From positions 45,949,667 to 46,013,666 of the forward strand of contig OY282610.1 of assembly GCA_958298945.1 (NCBI GenBank): 64,000 nt of DNA, in the 5' to 3' direction. Made by a program: the position numbers and the translations under genes. The notes beneath the pieces were generated by a model that saw only the letters and a list, made by a program, of their open reading frames with translations, made no database searches and had not been told where the DNA came from. Shown here in pieces: positions 1-11,584 of this stretch. This stretch comes from Atherix ibis (taxonomy: Eukaryota; Arthropoda; Insecta; Diptera; Athericidae). Each line of letters opens with the position of its first letter. Position 1 is the first letter of the stretch.

Positions 1-1474
1 AGAAAAGAGATGATAAAAAATAAGATGCAAACGAAAAAAAACAAACAAAAAAACATGCAAAATTATTTGATAATATTTCCGGATATCCGTTAAAATTTTA
101 ACTACTTGAGTGTGCTCCTCATTATTGTGGTCCATTTTTCGTATTGACATTGAATAATTAATGATGAAGAGGAATGAGAATGCCTTTAAGTCTCGTCATC
201 CCTTACAAGTGAATGGAAGGAATAAAGTTGAAATAGTCGAATGGCTCATACCTTTCGAAATATTTTACGATATCTTAAAACCAATTCTAAAATTCATTTC
301 TCATTGTTCCGGTGCAAATGTTAGTTGTTTGCGAATAGCATCCGTTATCTGATAGGGAAATGTCCAACATTAAAAAGGAAAGCAATTAGATATTATCTTT
401 ATACTCAGAAAACAACAAGGATCTTAAGCTAAATCAGAATATTTGAAGTAAGTGAAAACTGCTAAAATACAGATTATCGTATAATAATCATTTCGAAAAA
501 GTTGAAAATTTCATTCATTTTATTCTTTTACATTTCGTACACAAGGACTTTGGCTAAATTTTCATATAATTCAAGAGTTGAAAATATTTTACCATTTTTA
601 CTTATAATAACTACCAACAAACGTAATCCTATAGTCGGTCCTTAATGGTTCTGCTACATAAAAATCTAATACATAATATTTGACAAATAAAATATTCTTT
701 AAGTGAAAGCTTCTGTATAAAAAAAAATCGTGATTTTTCTTTACAAATTATCACCTTAGATCTTAGAAGCTTGAAAAGGCAAAAAGGTGTGTGCTATCAT
801 TAAATTTGATGTTATGAAAATTTGCCGAAAATCAAAAGAGAAACAAAATCCACACTGTAAAAAAATTATTTCACAGACAACAATTTTCTCATTTATTCGT
901 GCTTATCTACTTTTCAGGATATTTAAAAAAAAAAAAGAAAAAACGAAGGAAATTGTATACATTTATTTATTATTATCCTAGCAGATTTTTTGTCTCAATC
1001 GTTATATATATTTTTTTAAGCAAATTCTCTTGCAAGTAATATGATCTGAGTGGGTGTGTGTTGATATATCATATTTACATATTAATTTACATGCCCCTAG
1101 CAAAATATACACGTTTTGTTCCACAAATTTTATTTATTTTTCATATTGTATTTCATATAAAATGTAAATTAATAAATAATTTATTTTAATTTTTTATGTG
1201 TGTATTTCTTTTTCTTCGTACAAGTTATATAAATTTGATTTAAAATTATTATAAAGGAAAAACAAATAGACCATGTTCTCCTATTTCTGATTAATCTATG
1301 ACTTTCATCAAAGATATCCGGTTGTATTTGAGATATATTTTAATGTTTTCAATAGATATTAAGGATTATACAATATATATATACTAAAATAGTGCATTTA
1401 AGGATCTCTAGTCTCTTCTTGTTTTTAATTTTCTAGTCTCACCTTCAAGCGACGACTTTACGTTTTATTTCCAG
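1..1474. other. AT-rich non-coding DNA
   Basis: Long A and T runs with only short spurious open frames. I recognise no gene, RNA or mobile element here. Confidence 0.5.
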
Positions 1475-1672
1475 CAACCATATTATGGTAGCCTAATCGA
1501 TGGCATTGATAATTTGTATGTTACTAAAGAGATGGCGCACAAATCATCAAGGCAATATATGAAATTTCCGGAAGATTTTGTTGCCTCTAGCAACACTACC
1601 GCCAGAAGATTCCATGATTTGATAACGTTTCATCGGATGACTGTCGAAACCAGTCGTACGATCGAGCAGTGA
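1475..1672 (+). repeat. Degenerate coding repeat DR-3, copy 1
   Basis: Open for 65 codons from a splice-acceptor-like tttatttccag (ending at 1474) to TGA at 1670-1672. About 120 bp of it (1527-1650) resembles 63188-63310 at the far end of the window. The two copies match as protein only if one base is removed from copy 1 near the stretch gattttgttgcc: then both read AQI-KA-EI, followed by TTARRFHD or TTARKFHD. That suggests a decayed dispersed coding sequence rather than an intact exon. I do not recognise the protein. A real terminal exon with a related copy elsewhere is the alternative. Confidence 0.4.
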
Positions 1673-2055
1673 TTTGTCAAAATTAATTTAAAAAAGAAAA
1701 AAAATTACTAATTAATAATTGCAAATAAATAATACCATTAGCTTAAATTAGTACATTGTAAACTGTATTTTACGGAATAGAAAATTGTTATCCTTATCGT
1801 GGGATAAATTTACCGACTAATAACTAAAATAGTTACTAGAAAAATTTACCGACTATTCATTAAAAGTGATTAGTATTTGAATTCTTCTTTTTTTCTCACC
1901 TCACAACGAAGAAAAGCCGATCTTTTGAATAATAAAGTCATCAAAAATAGAATAAAGGAAATCTTTAAAGGGGCACTCCAAACATATTTTGGCCGCGGAC
2001 TAGCGTAGTGCGGTTGGGGCAGGCTCTCGCAACCTGATCGCCAATTAGCTTCATC

Positions 2056-2286
2056 CATTTTTTTCTCTCTTCTGTCTTTTATTTTTTTTAGGTTTCTTTT
2101 AAGGCTCTTTCTCTTTTTTAATTCTTTTTCCTTTCTTTTCATTTTTCTATACCTTCCCTCCCAATCCCCATTCATATCCCTCTTTGAGTTTTTTTTTTGT
2201 TTTTTCCTTTTTAATTTCTTTTTTAGGTTCTTCTTCTTTTCACTTCTTTCCTTTATTATAATTTTCTTCCCCCTTCCCCTCCCATC
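2056..2286. repeat. Polypyrimidine-rich tract
   Basis: About 230 bp consisting mainly of T and C on the + strand, with very few purines. This is low-complexity sequence. A short open frame on the opposite strand (1870-2175) is Lys/Arg/Glu-rich only because of this composition and is not treated as a gene. The rest of 1673-2840 holds nothing I recognise. Confidence 0.7.
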
Positions 2287-2965
2287 GAGAATATACCCCC
2301 TTTACACTTTTTTGGCATGCTATTTTTCTGTCTATGGTGGGTGTAAGACAACATTTAAGTACTAATTTCGAACAAACCACCACCCCTCCCCTACCACATT
2401 ATTCCGGGAGAGCTAACTTCAAGTGTGCCTAGCTGAAACATGTGCTCTCTAAGCATGGAGTATCCTGTAGAACTTAACGTTTAGAAAATTGGTTTTTTTT
2501 TATCCAAATTTTGATACGTTCCTTATCCTGCCCAACACCCATAACAACCAATTCAAAAACTCAAAATCCAACCCTAGGCGACGCCTGGTAAGAGATAGAT
2601 ACATCTGATGTAAACTGAAGTAAATGTAACGCCTGTTCCAATAGTTTTAGCGGTTACAAGCAGAGTTAAGTGTGGCTCAAAGTAGGTGGAAAACTGAAAT
2701 CCCTTCAGTAGGCAAAGAGAAATCACTGAAGTAATTTATCAAGAAAAATTAACATGATAAGTCCTGGCAATCAATTGGCCTTAGTCTCTGACAATAAGAG
2801 AATACTAAAATCCTCGCACGTAAAACCAAAATATTTATGAGTAGAGATACCTGGAAGATTCGAAGCCTTTTCGAAGCTGAAAAACTAGCAAACACTATGC
2901 AAAAAATGAAGATAATAAACATAGAAATTGTCAGTATCAGTGAAATATTCTGAGGCGACTAAGAA

Positions 2966-3881
2966 CAGTAATTACTGTTGTTGTATGTAGCATTCCTATT
3001 GTAAGACATAATACCACGGATCGCCTACGACCCTAGGGATTGAGATATGTGCAATCAATGCGCAAAATGGACTTGTTAAGTAATGGAATTTGTCGCAATC
3101 CAGCTCGCTACCAACGCATTATTAACCCAGCTCACTTTTTTTCAACGCATTTATTGAATTTTCGCAGTATGGCTACCTTCCTATGAAAAGTGTATCAGCT
3201 CTCTTCATAGTCTTCTTCAAAGTCCATCATTTTATAGCAGCTATGGCAAGTGGCCTCAGCATGCTCACTCTACCATACCTCAATGATATCTTTCATTATA
3301 CCTCTTTTAGCCATTTATTGTGTTTTCCTCATGAAGCAGGCAAGCATTCAATCGATCCGTACAATTTCTTATTATTCCATACATATTTATACAACTACCA
3401 AGTCCCGTCACAAGACCAGCTACATCCATTACTGGTCTGTAACCAGTTATAAGATAGTTACCCTAACTGTTGGTAATACGGCTTACCTAATCCACTACTA
3501 TCAGTTGCAGTGATAACACCCGGGAGCCTGGCATCCCTTACCTCTAGCCGTAAGACTTTACCCGCGACGTATGTATTAAATCACAGCCACCAGGTGTACG
3601 GGATTTTATCATTAAAGGTAAGTTTCGAACTGAAAGACCTACACTTGGAACCTTGTAAATTCCTTTGTCACTGTTAATCCAGCTAAGGTCCGCAGGCTTG
3701 CTATATCCGTAGGCACTTTTTGGCATAGCGTCTAAAGGATCACTCATCACAAAGGAACCCCTATGTGATTAGTTAATAGGCTCTCCTAGGCTGGTTCAAG
3801 ACGCGGGTGTTGTAAAACCCGTAAGCGCTTCTGGCATAGTCCTTCTGGATCATTCTCCCAGAAGAAACACCCTGTACAGGG
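2966..3881. mobile_element. Unidentified 0.9-kb insertion in the RTE relic
   Basis: The flanks are an imperfect 12-bp direct repeat, ggcgactaagaa (2954-2965) and ggcgactcagaa (3882-3893). Removing the insert plus one repeat rejoins the endonuclease reading (EIF-GD to SEKCKSEG then FFYSGK). The interior is less AT-rich than its surroundings, has short frames only, and shows no transposase or reverse transcriptase that I recognise. I see no convincing terminal inverted repeat. It could be a non-autonomous transposon or a fragment moved by a LINE. Confidence 0.45.
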
Positions 3882-4334
3882 GGCGACTCAGAAAAATGCA
3901 AATCCGAAGGTACACAGTTTTTCTATTCAGGCAAACATACCTCACATGAGAGAAGAGGCGTTAAATTATTTATTCCACTTTCAAATAGAACCATGCTGCT
4001 GAAGCTAAATTCAAAACCTGTCAATATCAATGCTTGCATAGCTGAAGAACTAAACGAAGTATCAGAACTATTGAAAATTACATAATTTTGGGAGACTTCA
4101 ATGCAAACGTTAGAAATGAAAAATGTGATGATATAGTTAGAAGCTTTAGACAAGTTAATAGAAAGAAATAAGGAGCACGACTAATCAATTCCTTTCCAAA
4201 ATGCAAGTTTGAAATAAGGAATACTTCAAGGAGATTGTACACTTGGAGGTCACCTGAAGACAACGATAACCGGATAGTACGAAATTAGATTGATTTTATT
4301 CTGGTGAATAAACGTTTTTCGTCATCTATTATAA

Positions 4335-4450
4335 GCCTGGTGCAGATGTCCCATCAGATCATAATCTGCTTATGATCTGATGGGACATTAACATTATGAT
4401 CTGACGGGACATCTGTACAAGGCAAGAAATGTTGCCTGGTGCAGATGTCC
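4335..4450. repeat. Palindrome and direct repeat inside RTE relic
   Basis: Perfect 18-bp arms (4347-4364 and 4370-4387) around a 5-base spacer. A third, inverted copy with one change lies at 4394-4414. The 17-mer gcctggtgcagatgtcc occurs exactly at 4335 and again at 4434, so the palindrome lies between duplicated coding sequence. This looks like template switching during copying. Confidence 0.85.
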
Positions 4451-4929
4451 TACTAGATCATATTCTTTTTTAGCCTCAATTTGCCGAACCCCAAGGTAAA
4501 CATAGCTTCATTATGGGACGAGTAGCTGAAGGTAATTTTATAAAAAGAATAGCTGAAGATAATTTTGGTAATAGAGTATTTAGAGCTAAGCAGAAGTGGA
4601 CGGCTGTTAAAATATTGCACCTTATGGATCAGAGACGATTTTCCCGAAATGTGAATTACACTGAATACCGAAGAACAAACAACATAATTCGATTTGAAAT
4701 TCGTGCAGCAAACTCAGACTGGGTCTCTGATGAATGACATCAAGTTGAGAAGCTACAAAGTCTTCACGATGATTACAAACTATATAAGAAGCTGAAAGAG
4801 GCATCTGGTATATAGCGAAAAATAATTGAAACGGTTCTGAAATAGATCAACTCATTTTTTTTATATTTTTAACTAAGACCACTTCATAATTATGGGCCGT
4901 TCAGACAACGGACCAAAGTCCCAAACATA

Positions 4930-5275
4930 TGATCTCTGAACTTAAGTTTCTAAAATGCAGAGTCAAGTCCCGAACGACCTTTACATCATCGGAAAGTAAC
5001 TGTGCTGTTTTGGGCCGGAGATGTTATTGGCCAGTATTTCTTTGAAGACCAAATTGTCAATGCTGTTAACATAAGTTTTGAGCTATCTAGAGAGATGCCA
5101 CCTAACTTTTCTATCTAGAAATTGGATCAATTGGGATGGAACGCCCTGTGTAGCAGTGTGAATATAAATGAATTGGAAAAATTTGAGCTAGACGATATGT
5201 AACTCCAATAAAAAAGGTGCCACGTAACACAGAGTAAGTGTTACAAGAAAAACCCTGCAACCAAATTATGTTAAA
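4930..5275 (+). pseudogene. DD41D-like transposase fragment
   Basis: Middle part of a Tc1/mariner-superfamily transposase. The frame reads SPERPLHHRKVTV, then WAGDVIGQYFFED, then ELDDM-LQ-KRCHVT, which lines up with the motif pattern V-G-I-G-YFFE ... DMW-QQDGATCHTA known from insect DD41D (Visitor-like) elements. The second catalytic aspartate position reads lysine and the frame has stops, so it is dead. It is directly followed by mariner copy A1. The subfamily name rests on motif memory, not on a search. Confidence 0.6.
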
Positions 5276-5296
5276 AATTGTCTAAATTTCAAATTA

Positions 5297-6495
5297 TACG
5301 AGGGTCGTTCAATAAATCCTTAGAAAAAGATGGAAAAAACTGTTTTAAAAAAAAAAATTTTTTCTTTTATGAAAATTTTGATCCCATCCAAAAAATAGAA
5401 TTTCGGAAGTTCTGCAAAATACTCATCCGTTTGAGCAATGACGTCCTCGTTGGAAGTGAACCGTCGTCCGCCAAGCCATTTCTTCAGATTGGGGAAAAGA
5501 AAATAGTCACTCGGGGCCAAATCTGGTGAATAAGCGGGATGCTGCAACAATTCCATTCTCAATTTCACAATTTTGGCCATGGAAACAGCGCAGGTGTGCA
5601 CACGCGCATTGTCCTGATGCAAGAGGATTTTTTTCTTCTTCAGATGGGGGCGTTTCTCTTTGATTTCCTCGCTCAACCGTTGCAATAACGACGCGTAATA
5701 CGCTCCTGTTATTGTTTTTCCTTTTTCCAAGTAGTCGATAAAAATGATGCCCTGCGAATCCCAAAAGACCGTGGCCATCACCTTGCCGGCCGATGGCACA
5801 GTTTTTGCCTTCTTCGGAGCCCCTTCACCCTTGAAAATCCACTGTGATGAATGTCTCTTTGTTTCTGGAGTGTAGTAGTGTATCCAGGTTTCGTCCACAG
5901 TGACATATCGACGAAGAAATTCGGCAGAGTACCAACATAGCCTCAGAGTCCACTACACGATTGCGCTTATTCTCCTCTGAGAAATTTTTCTCCCATCTTA
6001 CCGAAATTTTTTTCACAGACAATTTTTCATGCAAAATTGAAGCGACTGTACCTTGTTCACTTTAATTCGCCGATCGTTCAAAATCAGATCGTGGATTTTG
6101 TCGATGATTTCAGGAGTAGACACCTCAACTGGGCGTCCTGAACGATGTTCATCTTTTGGGGATGAACGGCCACGTTTAAATTCATTCCCCCAATTGTAAA
6201 CCATCGCAAACACAGGTGCAGATGTGCCATGAACTGCATCCAACTCGGCTTTGATTTCTTTCGGGCTTAAGCCTTTCAAATGGAGATGCTTGATGACAGC
6301 CCTAAACTCGCTTTTTTCCATTGTTATGCACAAATAAATGTCGTTAACTTTAGTCGACGATAGAAATTGACTTACGCTATGGATCGAGCTGAAATTTGGC
6401 CAGCTTTCCTGTTGATACTGTTAAAAAAAAATCTTTACCGACACTACGAGCGCAATTTCTCGGATTTTCTAAGGACTTATTGAACGACCTTCGTA
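5297..6495 (-). mobile_element. Mariner family A, copy 1
   Basis: Complete from end to end: terminal inverted repeats acgagggtcgttcaat and its complement, flanked by TA, total 1.2 kb. It is the same family as copies at 9556, 12315, 18706 and 51547. Internal deletions relative to its relatives lie near 6050 (about 30 bp), near 5928 (about 16 bp) and at the transposase 3' end. Confidence 0.93.
5370..6321 (-). pseudogene. Mariner family A transposase (A1), broken
   Basis: DDE/D transposase that would cut and reinsert the element at TA. The start is the ATG at 6321-6319 (MEKSEFRAVIKHLHLKGL). The N-terminal helix-turn-helix region is cut by the deletion near 6050, and a second deletion near 5928 shifts frame before the first catalytic Asp. 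The region VDETWIHYY, LLHQDNARVH and YSPDLAPSDY carries the three aspartates of the D,D34D triad in one open stretch. The C-terminus is missing after the FLDGIKI motif. Non-functional. Confidence 0.9.
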
Positions 6496-7860
6496 CCTTA
6501 AAATACCAATGTCGATTTGCCTCCTCACTTTCTGTATTTAATAAATCCTGATTTCTGCCTATAAGGACTCTAACCAACTGGAGATAAAATTGTTCAAATT
6601 TTAAGAAAACAAATGCAACGCAGTCATTGAAATTATTTTTTATACAAATTTCCAAGCTTATATAAACGATTTTGGTCAACAAAAAAAAGACAATTTTTTT
6701 TAACTTAATCTAAAATTATATGCAAAACGAAAGTTGTAAGCTTATCTTTAGGACCAAAAACTCTATACTCAATAATGGCACTTTGGAAATTTTACTAAAT
6801 TAATATCGAAATTTATATTAATATAGCAATTTTGGTAAGAAAATTTTTATCAAATTAAAAAAAAAGTATAAATTTTTTTTTTCTTGAATCTTTTGATGAG
6901 AATATCCTATTATAAAAAAAGATCCAAAAGAAGACACTAATTAATATTAGAGAATTCCCTTTTTGTGCAATTTTCGTGAGTGTTTATTTGGAGAATTAGC
7001 TCATATTTCGTTTTTTGTTAGCTTTTTATTTTAAGTACGAATAAATTATACAAACTTTTATTTATTTTTAAAAAAAGTACACATCCATCATTCGATATAA
7101 ATGATATTTCTTTAATTTTCTGAATGTTTTTGTTTTTGTTTTGTTTTTTCCTATCGTACATCTTTATAAAATATTTAAATTTTCATAAATAAACTTGAGT
7201 GCTGTATGTACATATAGAATTTCCGCATGAACATAGAGTATAATAATGAATCGTCTAGGGATTTTTGTTTAAATTAAAAGCAAGCAAAAATATAATTTGC
7301 GTACTTTTTCAAAGATGAATTTTTCATCATTAGACTCCATTTCGGCTTGGTGGCCGAGTTACTTAATAACTCTCATGAACAGAATATTCACATAATATGC
7401 GGTTTCAATTCTACCACTACAAATATGGTATACTAATTTAAGGCAGTCTTGATTAATAACTTCTATATTAAATAATTTACGAAAAATCCAACGCTATCGT
7501 CTTTTATAAACTCTATTCGCATAGACAATAAATTATTATATTAAATTTAAAGGAAAATCTCAATCATTTCTTGCTAGTCCGGATAAACTGGATGGCTGGC
7601 TGGTTGGCGACAAATATTCATTATTATTGCTAAGCACATCAAAGATGGAATTTTAATTTTAGTTGAAGCGTTCGAATTAACTGTAAAATGCATAATAATG
7701 AAATTATAAATTCTCTAAAAGTCACACAGTACAAATTGCATAAGACGATTACCGTCATATTTAACCATGTGTACTGGATGATCCATATTAAATGGAATTA
7801 TTTGTTTCTTTAAAAAAATTATCATCAAAAATACACATTTTTTGCTCTTCAAGTAAAAAA
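6496..7860. other. AT-rich non-coding DNA
   Basis: No protein similarity recognised on either strand. Confidence 0.5.
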
Positions 7861-7869
7861 TCATATAAT

Positions 7870-8492
7870 TCGCTTCAAGGAAATTTGCTATAATTACAAA
7901 AGCCAATTTTTTGTTATTCCATAAATCCGGGCGTTTCTGACGGATTACTTCGCGCAACTGGCGCATAACTTACAGGTAATATTCCTTATTGACCATTCTA
8001 CCCTGTGGCAAGAACTCATGATGCACCACGCCCCTGCAATCAAAGAAAACTGTAAGCAAAACCTGCATACTCGACCGAACTTGGCTCGCTTTTTTCGGTC
8101 TTGACTCGTGCGGCAGCTTCCATTGGGATGATTGAGCTTTGGATTCCATGTCATAACCATAAACCCATGATTTGTCACCAGTTATGACCTTTTGGAGCAA
8201 ATTTGGGTAATCGCGGACAGAGTCCAACAGCTCCTTAGCAATGTTAATGCAATGCTGTTTTTGGTCGAAAATCGGCAAAAATCAAAGACGAGCCAAAACA
8301 CGTACAAGGAAAGCCGCTGTTAAAAATTAACTGAACATTCAAAATGGCCGAACTTGTCGAGTATCAACATAACGCAACAAAAAAATGTTACGTATATTCT
8401 AAAAGCGGGTTACGTTTATTCGAAAATCGAATATATGTGTATGTAACCCGCGGAAATTCAGAATTCGCGATACTTTTTGAACAGACCTCGTA
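7870..8492 (-). mobile_element. Vertumnana-like mariner derivative, copy 1
   Basis: The right end is a 5' terminal repeat on the complement strand (cgaggtctgttcaaaaagta reading leftward from 8490). The transposase relic reads DQKQHCINIAKELLDSV, VITGDKSWVYGYD, VFFDCRGVVHHEFLPQG, then degenerates near 7880, and no left terminal repeat is seen. The N-terminal quarter of the gene is deleted: the 5' leader joins directly to the DQKQH segment. The copy at 55875 has the same deletion junction. The lineage name (vertumnana-like, from the GVVHHEFLPQGRTVN motif) is tentative. Confidence 0.85.
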
Positions 8493-8589
8493 TGAGCTCA
8501 AATATCGTAATATACCCATTTTGAGGCATTTTTCATCACAATTTCCAAATGGCGGCTATTTCCTGGCAGATGCTAGCCCTAAGTTTATC

Positions 8590-9010
8590 TAGAGTCCTTG
8601 AGTTGTTGATGCAAACCTTTGACATCAAGTAGCCCTACAGGAAAAAGTCCGGCGGCATCAAATCAGTCTAGTCAAAATCACCATTTTTGATATCAAACGA
8701 CCAGAGAATAATGGCTCAAAAAATTTATTGTGTTTCGAGCTGTATGGAGTGGAGTGCCGTCGTCTTAAAACCATAAGTGATCCACAACCATTTTCACGAA
8801 CAGTTGCCATAAAAAAACCAGCAATTATAACCCAATAACACTCCTGATTGACTACGTTCATCTTCAAAAAAGAACGGTTCCGCTCGATGACCATATCAGC
8901 ATAAATACTGCACCACACAGTAATTTTTTGGTCGTGAAGAGCTCCTCATCAATTAATTTCAGAGTTTTCAGTCCCGTAAAACTGATAATTTTATTTGTTT
9001 GCAGTTCCAT
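8590..9010 (-). pseudogene. DD41D-like transposase C-terminal fragment
   Basis: On the complement strand, with frame changes: GSLMVLRRRHSTPYSSKHN, ISKMV or ISKNGDFDWTD, then PPDFFLWGYLMSKV. It matches the family pattern LISRNGDVNWPPRS-DLTPLDFFLWGY around the third catalytic Asp. Stops and frame shifts throughout. Further fragments with this signature lie at 14050, 14440, 33940 and 48540. Confidence 0.6.
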
Positions 9011-9555
9011 TGTCACAATTTAAAAGTTATTTTTAATATACAGCTGAACTACTTCATGGCCAAAATTTACTTGGACTGAAGTTTCATAAGCGTACTATAT
9101 GACAGCTGTCAGAAAATATCTGTCAAAGTCATAGTATTGCCTGATGGCTCTATCTATTATAATATTGCTCTGACGAATAATATACCAGAATTAATGTTTT
9201 CTTAAACTTACAACTTTAATATTATTATATGGGCCCAGTTTAATACGAGTTGTGACAGAAAAGTAATCAGACTGAAGTTGTCCTGTTTGCACTTTTCGTA
9301 GCTATACTAGAAGGCTTTAAGTCGAATCACCTTCAGTTCTACGGTAACACTTCTTTAGATGTAATTGACAGTATCAAGAATACTTCTTAGGGATATAAAT
9401 GGTTTTTTATCTTAAGAAACAAAAAAAAACACACGGACTAAGTTTATCTATATAGAAGGGCTAGGACATAGCTAGACAATCCATTTTGCAGCCAAAAACT
9501 CATTGATTTGATGCGAATAACCTCTTTTTTCTGGGCCTTTCATCGAATTAAATGT
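9011..9555. other. Non-coding DNA between transposons
   Basis: No gene seen. It may include decayed terminal sequence of the DD41D-like element to its left. Confidence 0.4.
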
Positions 9556-10822
9556 TACGAGGGTTGTTCAATAAGTCCTTAGAAAATCCGAGAAATTGCG
9601 TGTCGGTAAAGATTTTTTTTTGTAAGTAGCATTATCAACAGGAAAGCTGTCAAAATTTCAGCTCGATCCATAGCGTAAGTCAATTTCTATCGTCGATTAA
9701 AGTTAACGACATTTATTTGTGCATAACAATGGAAAAAAGCGAGTTTAGGGCTGTCATTAAACATCTCCAGTTGAAAGGCTTGAGCCCGAAAGAAATCAAA
9801 GCCGAGTTGGATGCAGTTCATGGCACATCTGCACCTGTGTTTGCGACGGTTTACAATTGGGTGAATGAATTTTCATCATCCACAAAAGATGAAAATCGTT
9901 CAGGACGCCCAGTTGAGGTGTCTACTCCTGAAATCATCGACAAAATCCACGATCTGATTTTGAACGATCGGCGAATTAAAGTGCGCGAATTAGTTGAGGC
10001 CACGGGCATATCACAAGGTACAGTCGCTTCAATTTTGCATGAAAAATTGTCTGTGAAAAAAATTTCGGCAAGATGGGTGCCGCGTTTGCTCTCAGAGGAG
10101 AATAAGCGCAATCGTGTAGTGGACTCTGAGGCTATGTTGGCACTCTTTCATCGCAATCCTGCCAAATTCCTTCGTCAATATGTCACTGTGGACGAAACCT
10201 GGATACACTACTACACTCCAAAAACGAAGAGACAGTCATCACAGTGGATTTTCAAGGGTGAAGGGGCTTCGAAGAAGGCAAAAACTGTGCCATCGGCCGG
10301 CAAGGTGATGGCCACGGTCTTTTGGGATTCGCAGGGCATCATTTTTATCGACTATTTGGAAAAAGGAAAAACAATAATAAGAGCGTATTACGCGTCGTTA
10401 TTGCAACGGTTGAGCGAGGAAATCAAAGAGAAACGCCCCCATCTGAAGAAGAAAAAATCCTCTTGCATCAGGACAATGCGCGTGTGCACACCTGCGCTGT
10501 TTCCATGGCCAAAATTGTGAAATTGAGAATGGAATTGTTGCAGCATCCCGCTTATTCACCAGATTTGGCCCCGAGTGACTATTTTATTTTCCCCAATCTG
10601 AAAAAATGGCTTGGCGGACGACAGTTCACTTCCAACGAGGACGTCATTGCTCAATCGGATGAGTTTTTTGCAGAACTTCTGAAATCCTATTTTTTGGACG
10701 GGATAAAAATTTTGGAAAAGTGTATAGAGCTAAAAGGGTATTATGTTGAAAAATAAAATTTTTTTTTTTAAAAAACAGTTTTTTTCCATCTTTTTCTAAG
10801 GACTTATTGAACGACCCTCGTA
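9556..10822 (+). mobile_element. Mariner family A, copy 2
   Basis: Both terminal repeats present (acgagggttgttcaataag at the left, complement of acgagggtcgttcaataag at the right), TA on each side, 1.27 kb. Best preserved of the five family A copies except for a one-base frameshift. Confidence 0.95.
9729..10756 (+). pseudogene. Mariner family A transposase (A2), single frameshift
   Basis: The start is the ATG at 9729. The N-terminal half has the two helix-turn-helix regions expected of mariner (LSPKEIKAEL and VRELVEATGISQGTVASIL) and WVPRLLSEENKRNR. Catalytic aspartates lie in VDETW, HQDNARVH and LAPSDY, with the canonical 34 residues between the second and third. One A is missing from the A run at about 10449-10456, which shifts the frame just before the second Asp. 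Two in-frame losses (three codons after WVNEF, four codons after ILEK) are harmless in frame. With the base counted, the frame would be 342 codons against a deduced 349 for the family. Not functional as it stands. Confidence 0.93.
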
Positions 10823-10959
10823 ATAACAACAGCTCTTACGTCACAACAGCCTCACTCGCTTCACATTTACATCAGTTTTTAATGTTCATGACCTCCCTGA
10901 ATAAGGTTAATCCATTCTAAAATTGTGTTCCTCAGAAGAAGATGTATGGTATATTCCAA

Positions 10960-11060
10960 TGCTCATTGCAACTTTTTGTTAGTCAAACTCTTCACACAAA
11001 ATTTGATGGCACATTGTCGCTCCAAATTGCGCTATTCCAATTTTCGTAACACACTATAAA
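10960..11060 (+). repeat. Dispersed repeat DR-2, copy 1
   Basis: About 90 bp with the pattern acaaaatttgatggca ... aacacactataaaaatataac. Related copies lie at 28915 and 35130 in the same orientation. No coding capacity. It may be the end of an unrecognised transposon. The rest of 10823-11434 holds nothing recognised. Confidence 0.6.
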
Positions 11061-11584
11061 AATATAACCTAACTAATCACGGTCTACAAGTCTCATTAAT
11101 TTTCTATTATACGCCAAATATACTCGTATCTAAATATCTCTTTTCACCAAAAAGAATACTAAAAAACATGCTCACTTACATTAAGATAAAATTGTGCTTT
11201 TTAGGTGTTGCCACTTGAGATGTTTAAATGATATTTCCTTAGTTATCTCTGAAATTACAAGAAAAAGGTAAAAATTAATAAATTTCATAAATTTGAGTAG
11301 TAACACACTATAATAGAAAAACTTTAATATCAATGGAAATATTAATAAAAATTACTATTATCCACATTGAACATTACCCAAAAGTTAACAAATAAATATC
11401 TTTTCTTAATTAAAAACTATTTCATATTACCTTATACACAGCGTGTCATAAAAATAAATGAACTTATTTTTAAATCATACAACTTGCAGCGTCATCTATT
11501 GAAAATTTGCAGCATTAAAAAGATACATTTATCCTCTTTCAAACGTATTCATCTTAAATTCATATAAATCGGATGATAGATTAA

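Larger units (their letters stand above)
2845..4850 (+). pseudogene. RTE-like LINE endonuclease, broken
   Basis: Relic of the apurinic endonuclease domain of an RTE-clade non-LTR retrotransposon, the enzyme that nicks the target for reverse transcription. The first part (2845-2965) reads like the usual start (TW.IR.LFEAEKLANTMQ.MK, then ISEIF). It resumes at 3882 with FFYSGK and the diagnostic LGDFNANV at about 4083, followed by RRLYTWRSPEDN, then IDFILVNKRF, then PGADVPSDHN. A later basic stretch around 4620-4800 (RTNNIIRFEIR... LYKKLKEASG) fits the linker between endonuclease and reverse transcriptase. Several stops and frame changes, a 0.9-kb insertion and a palindromic duplication at 4335-4450 break it. 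No reverse transcriptase follows. Confidence 0.72.

Noticed and set aside
1870..2175. 101-codon Lys/Glu-rich open frame on the complement
   Set aside because: Produced by the polypyrimidine tract; no domain and no related sequence.
3183..3513. Two overlapping 87-89 codon frames
   Set aside because: Inside the unidentified insert, with ordinary AT-driven composition and no recognisable domain.
9851..10111. Open frames antisense to mariner transposases (also at 12610, 19005, 52255)
   Set aside because: They recur only because the mariner copies recur. Shadows of the real frame on the opposite strand.
9717..10520. Transposase start 12 bases upstream (TTG CAC-like start) in family A copies
   Set aside because: The codon there is TTG, not ATG. 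The ATG that begins MEKSE is conserved in all five copies and is the eukaryotic start.
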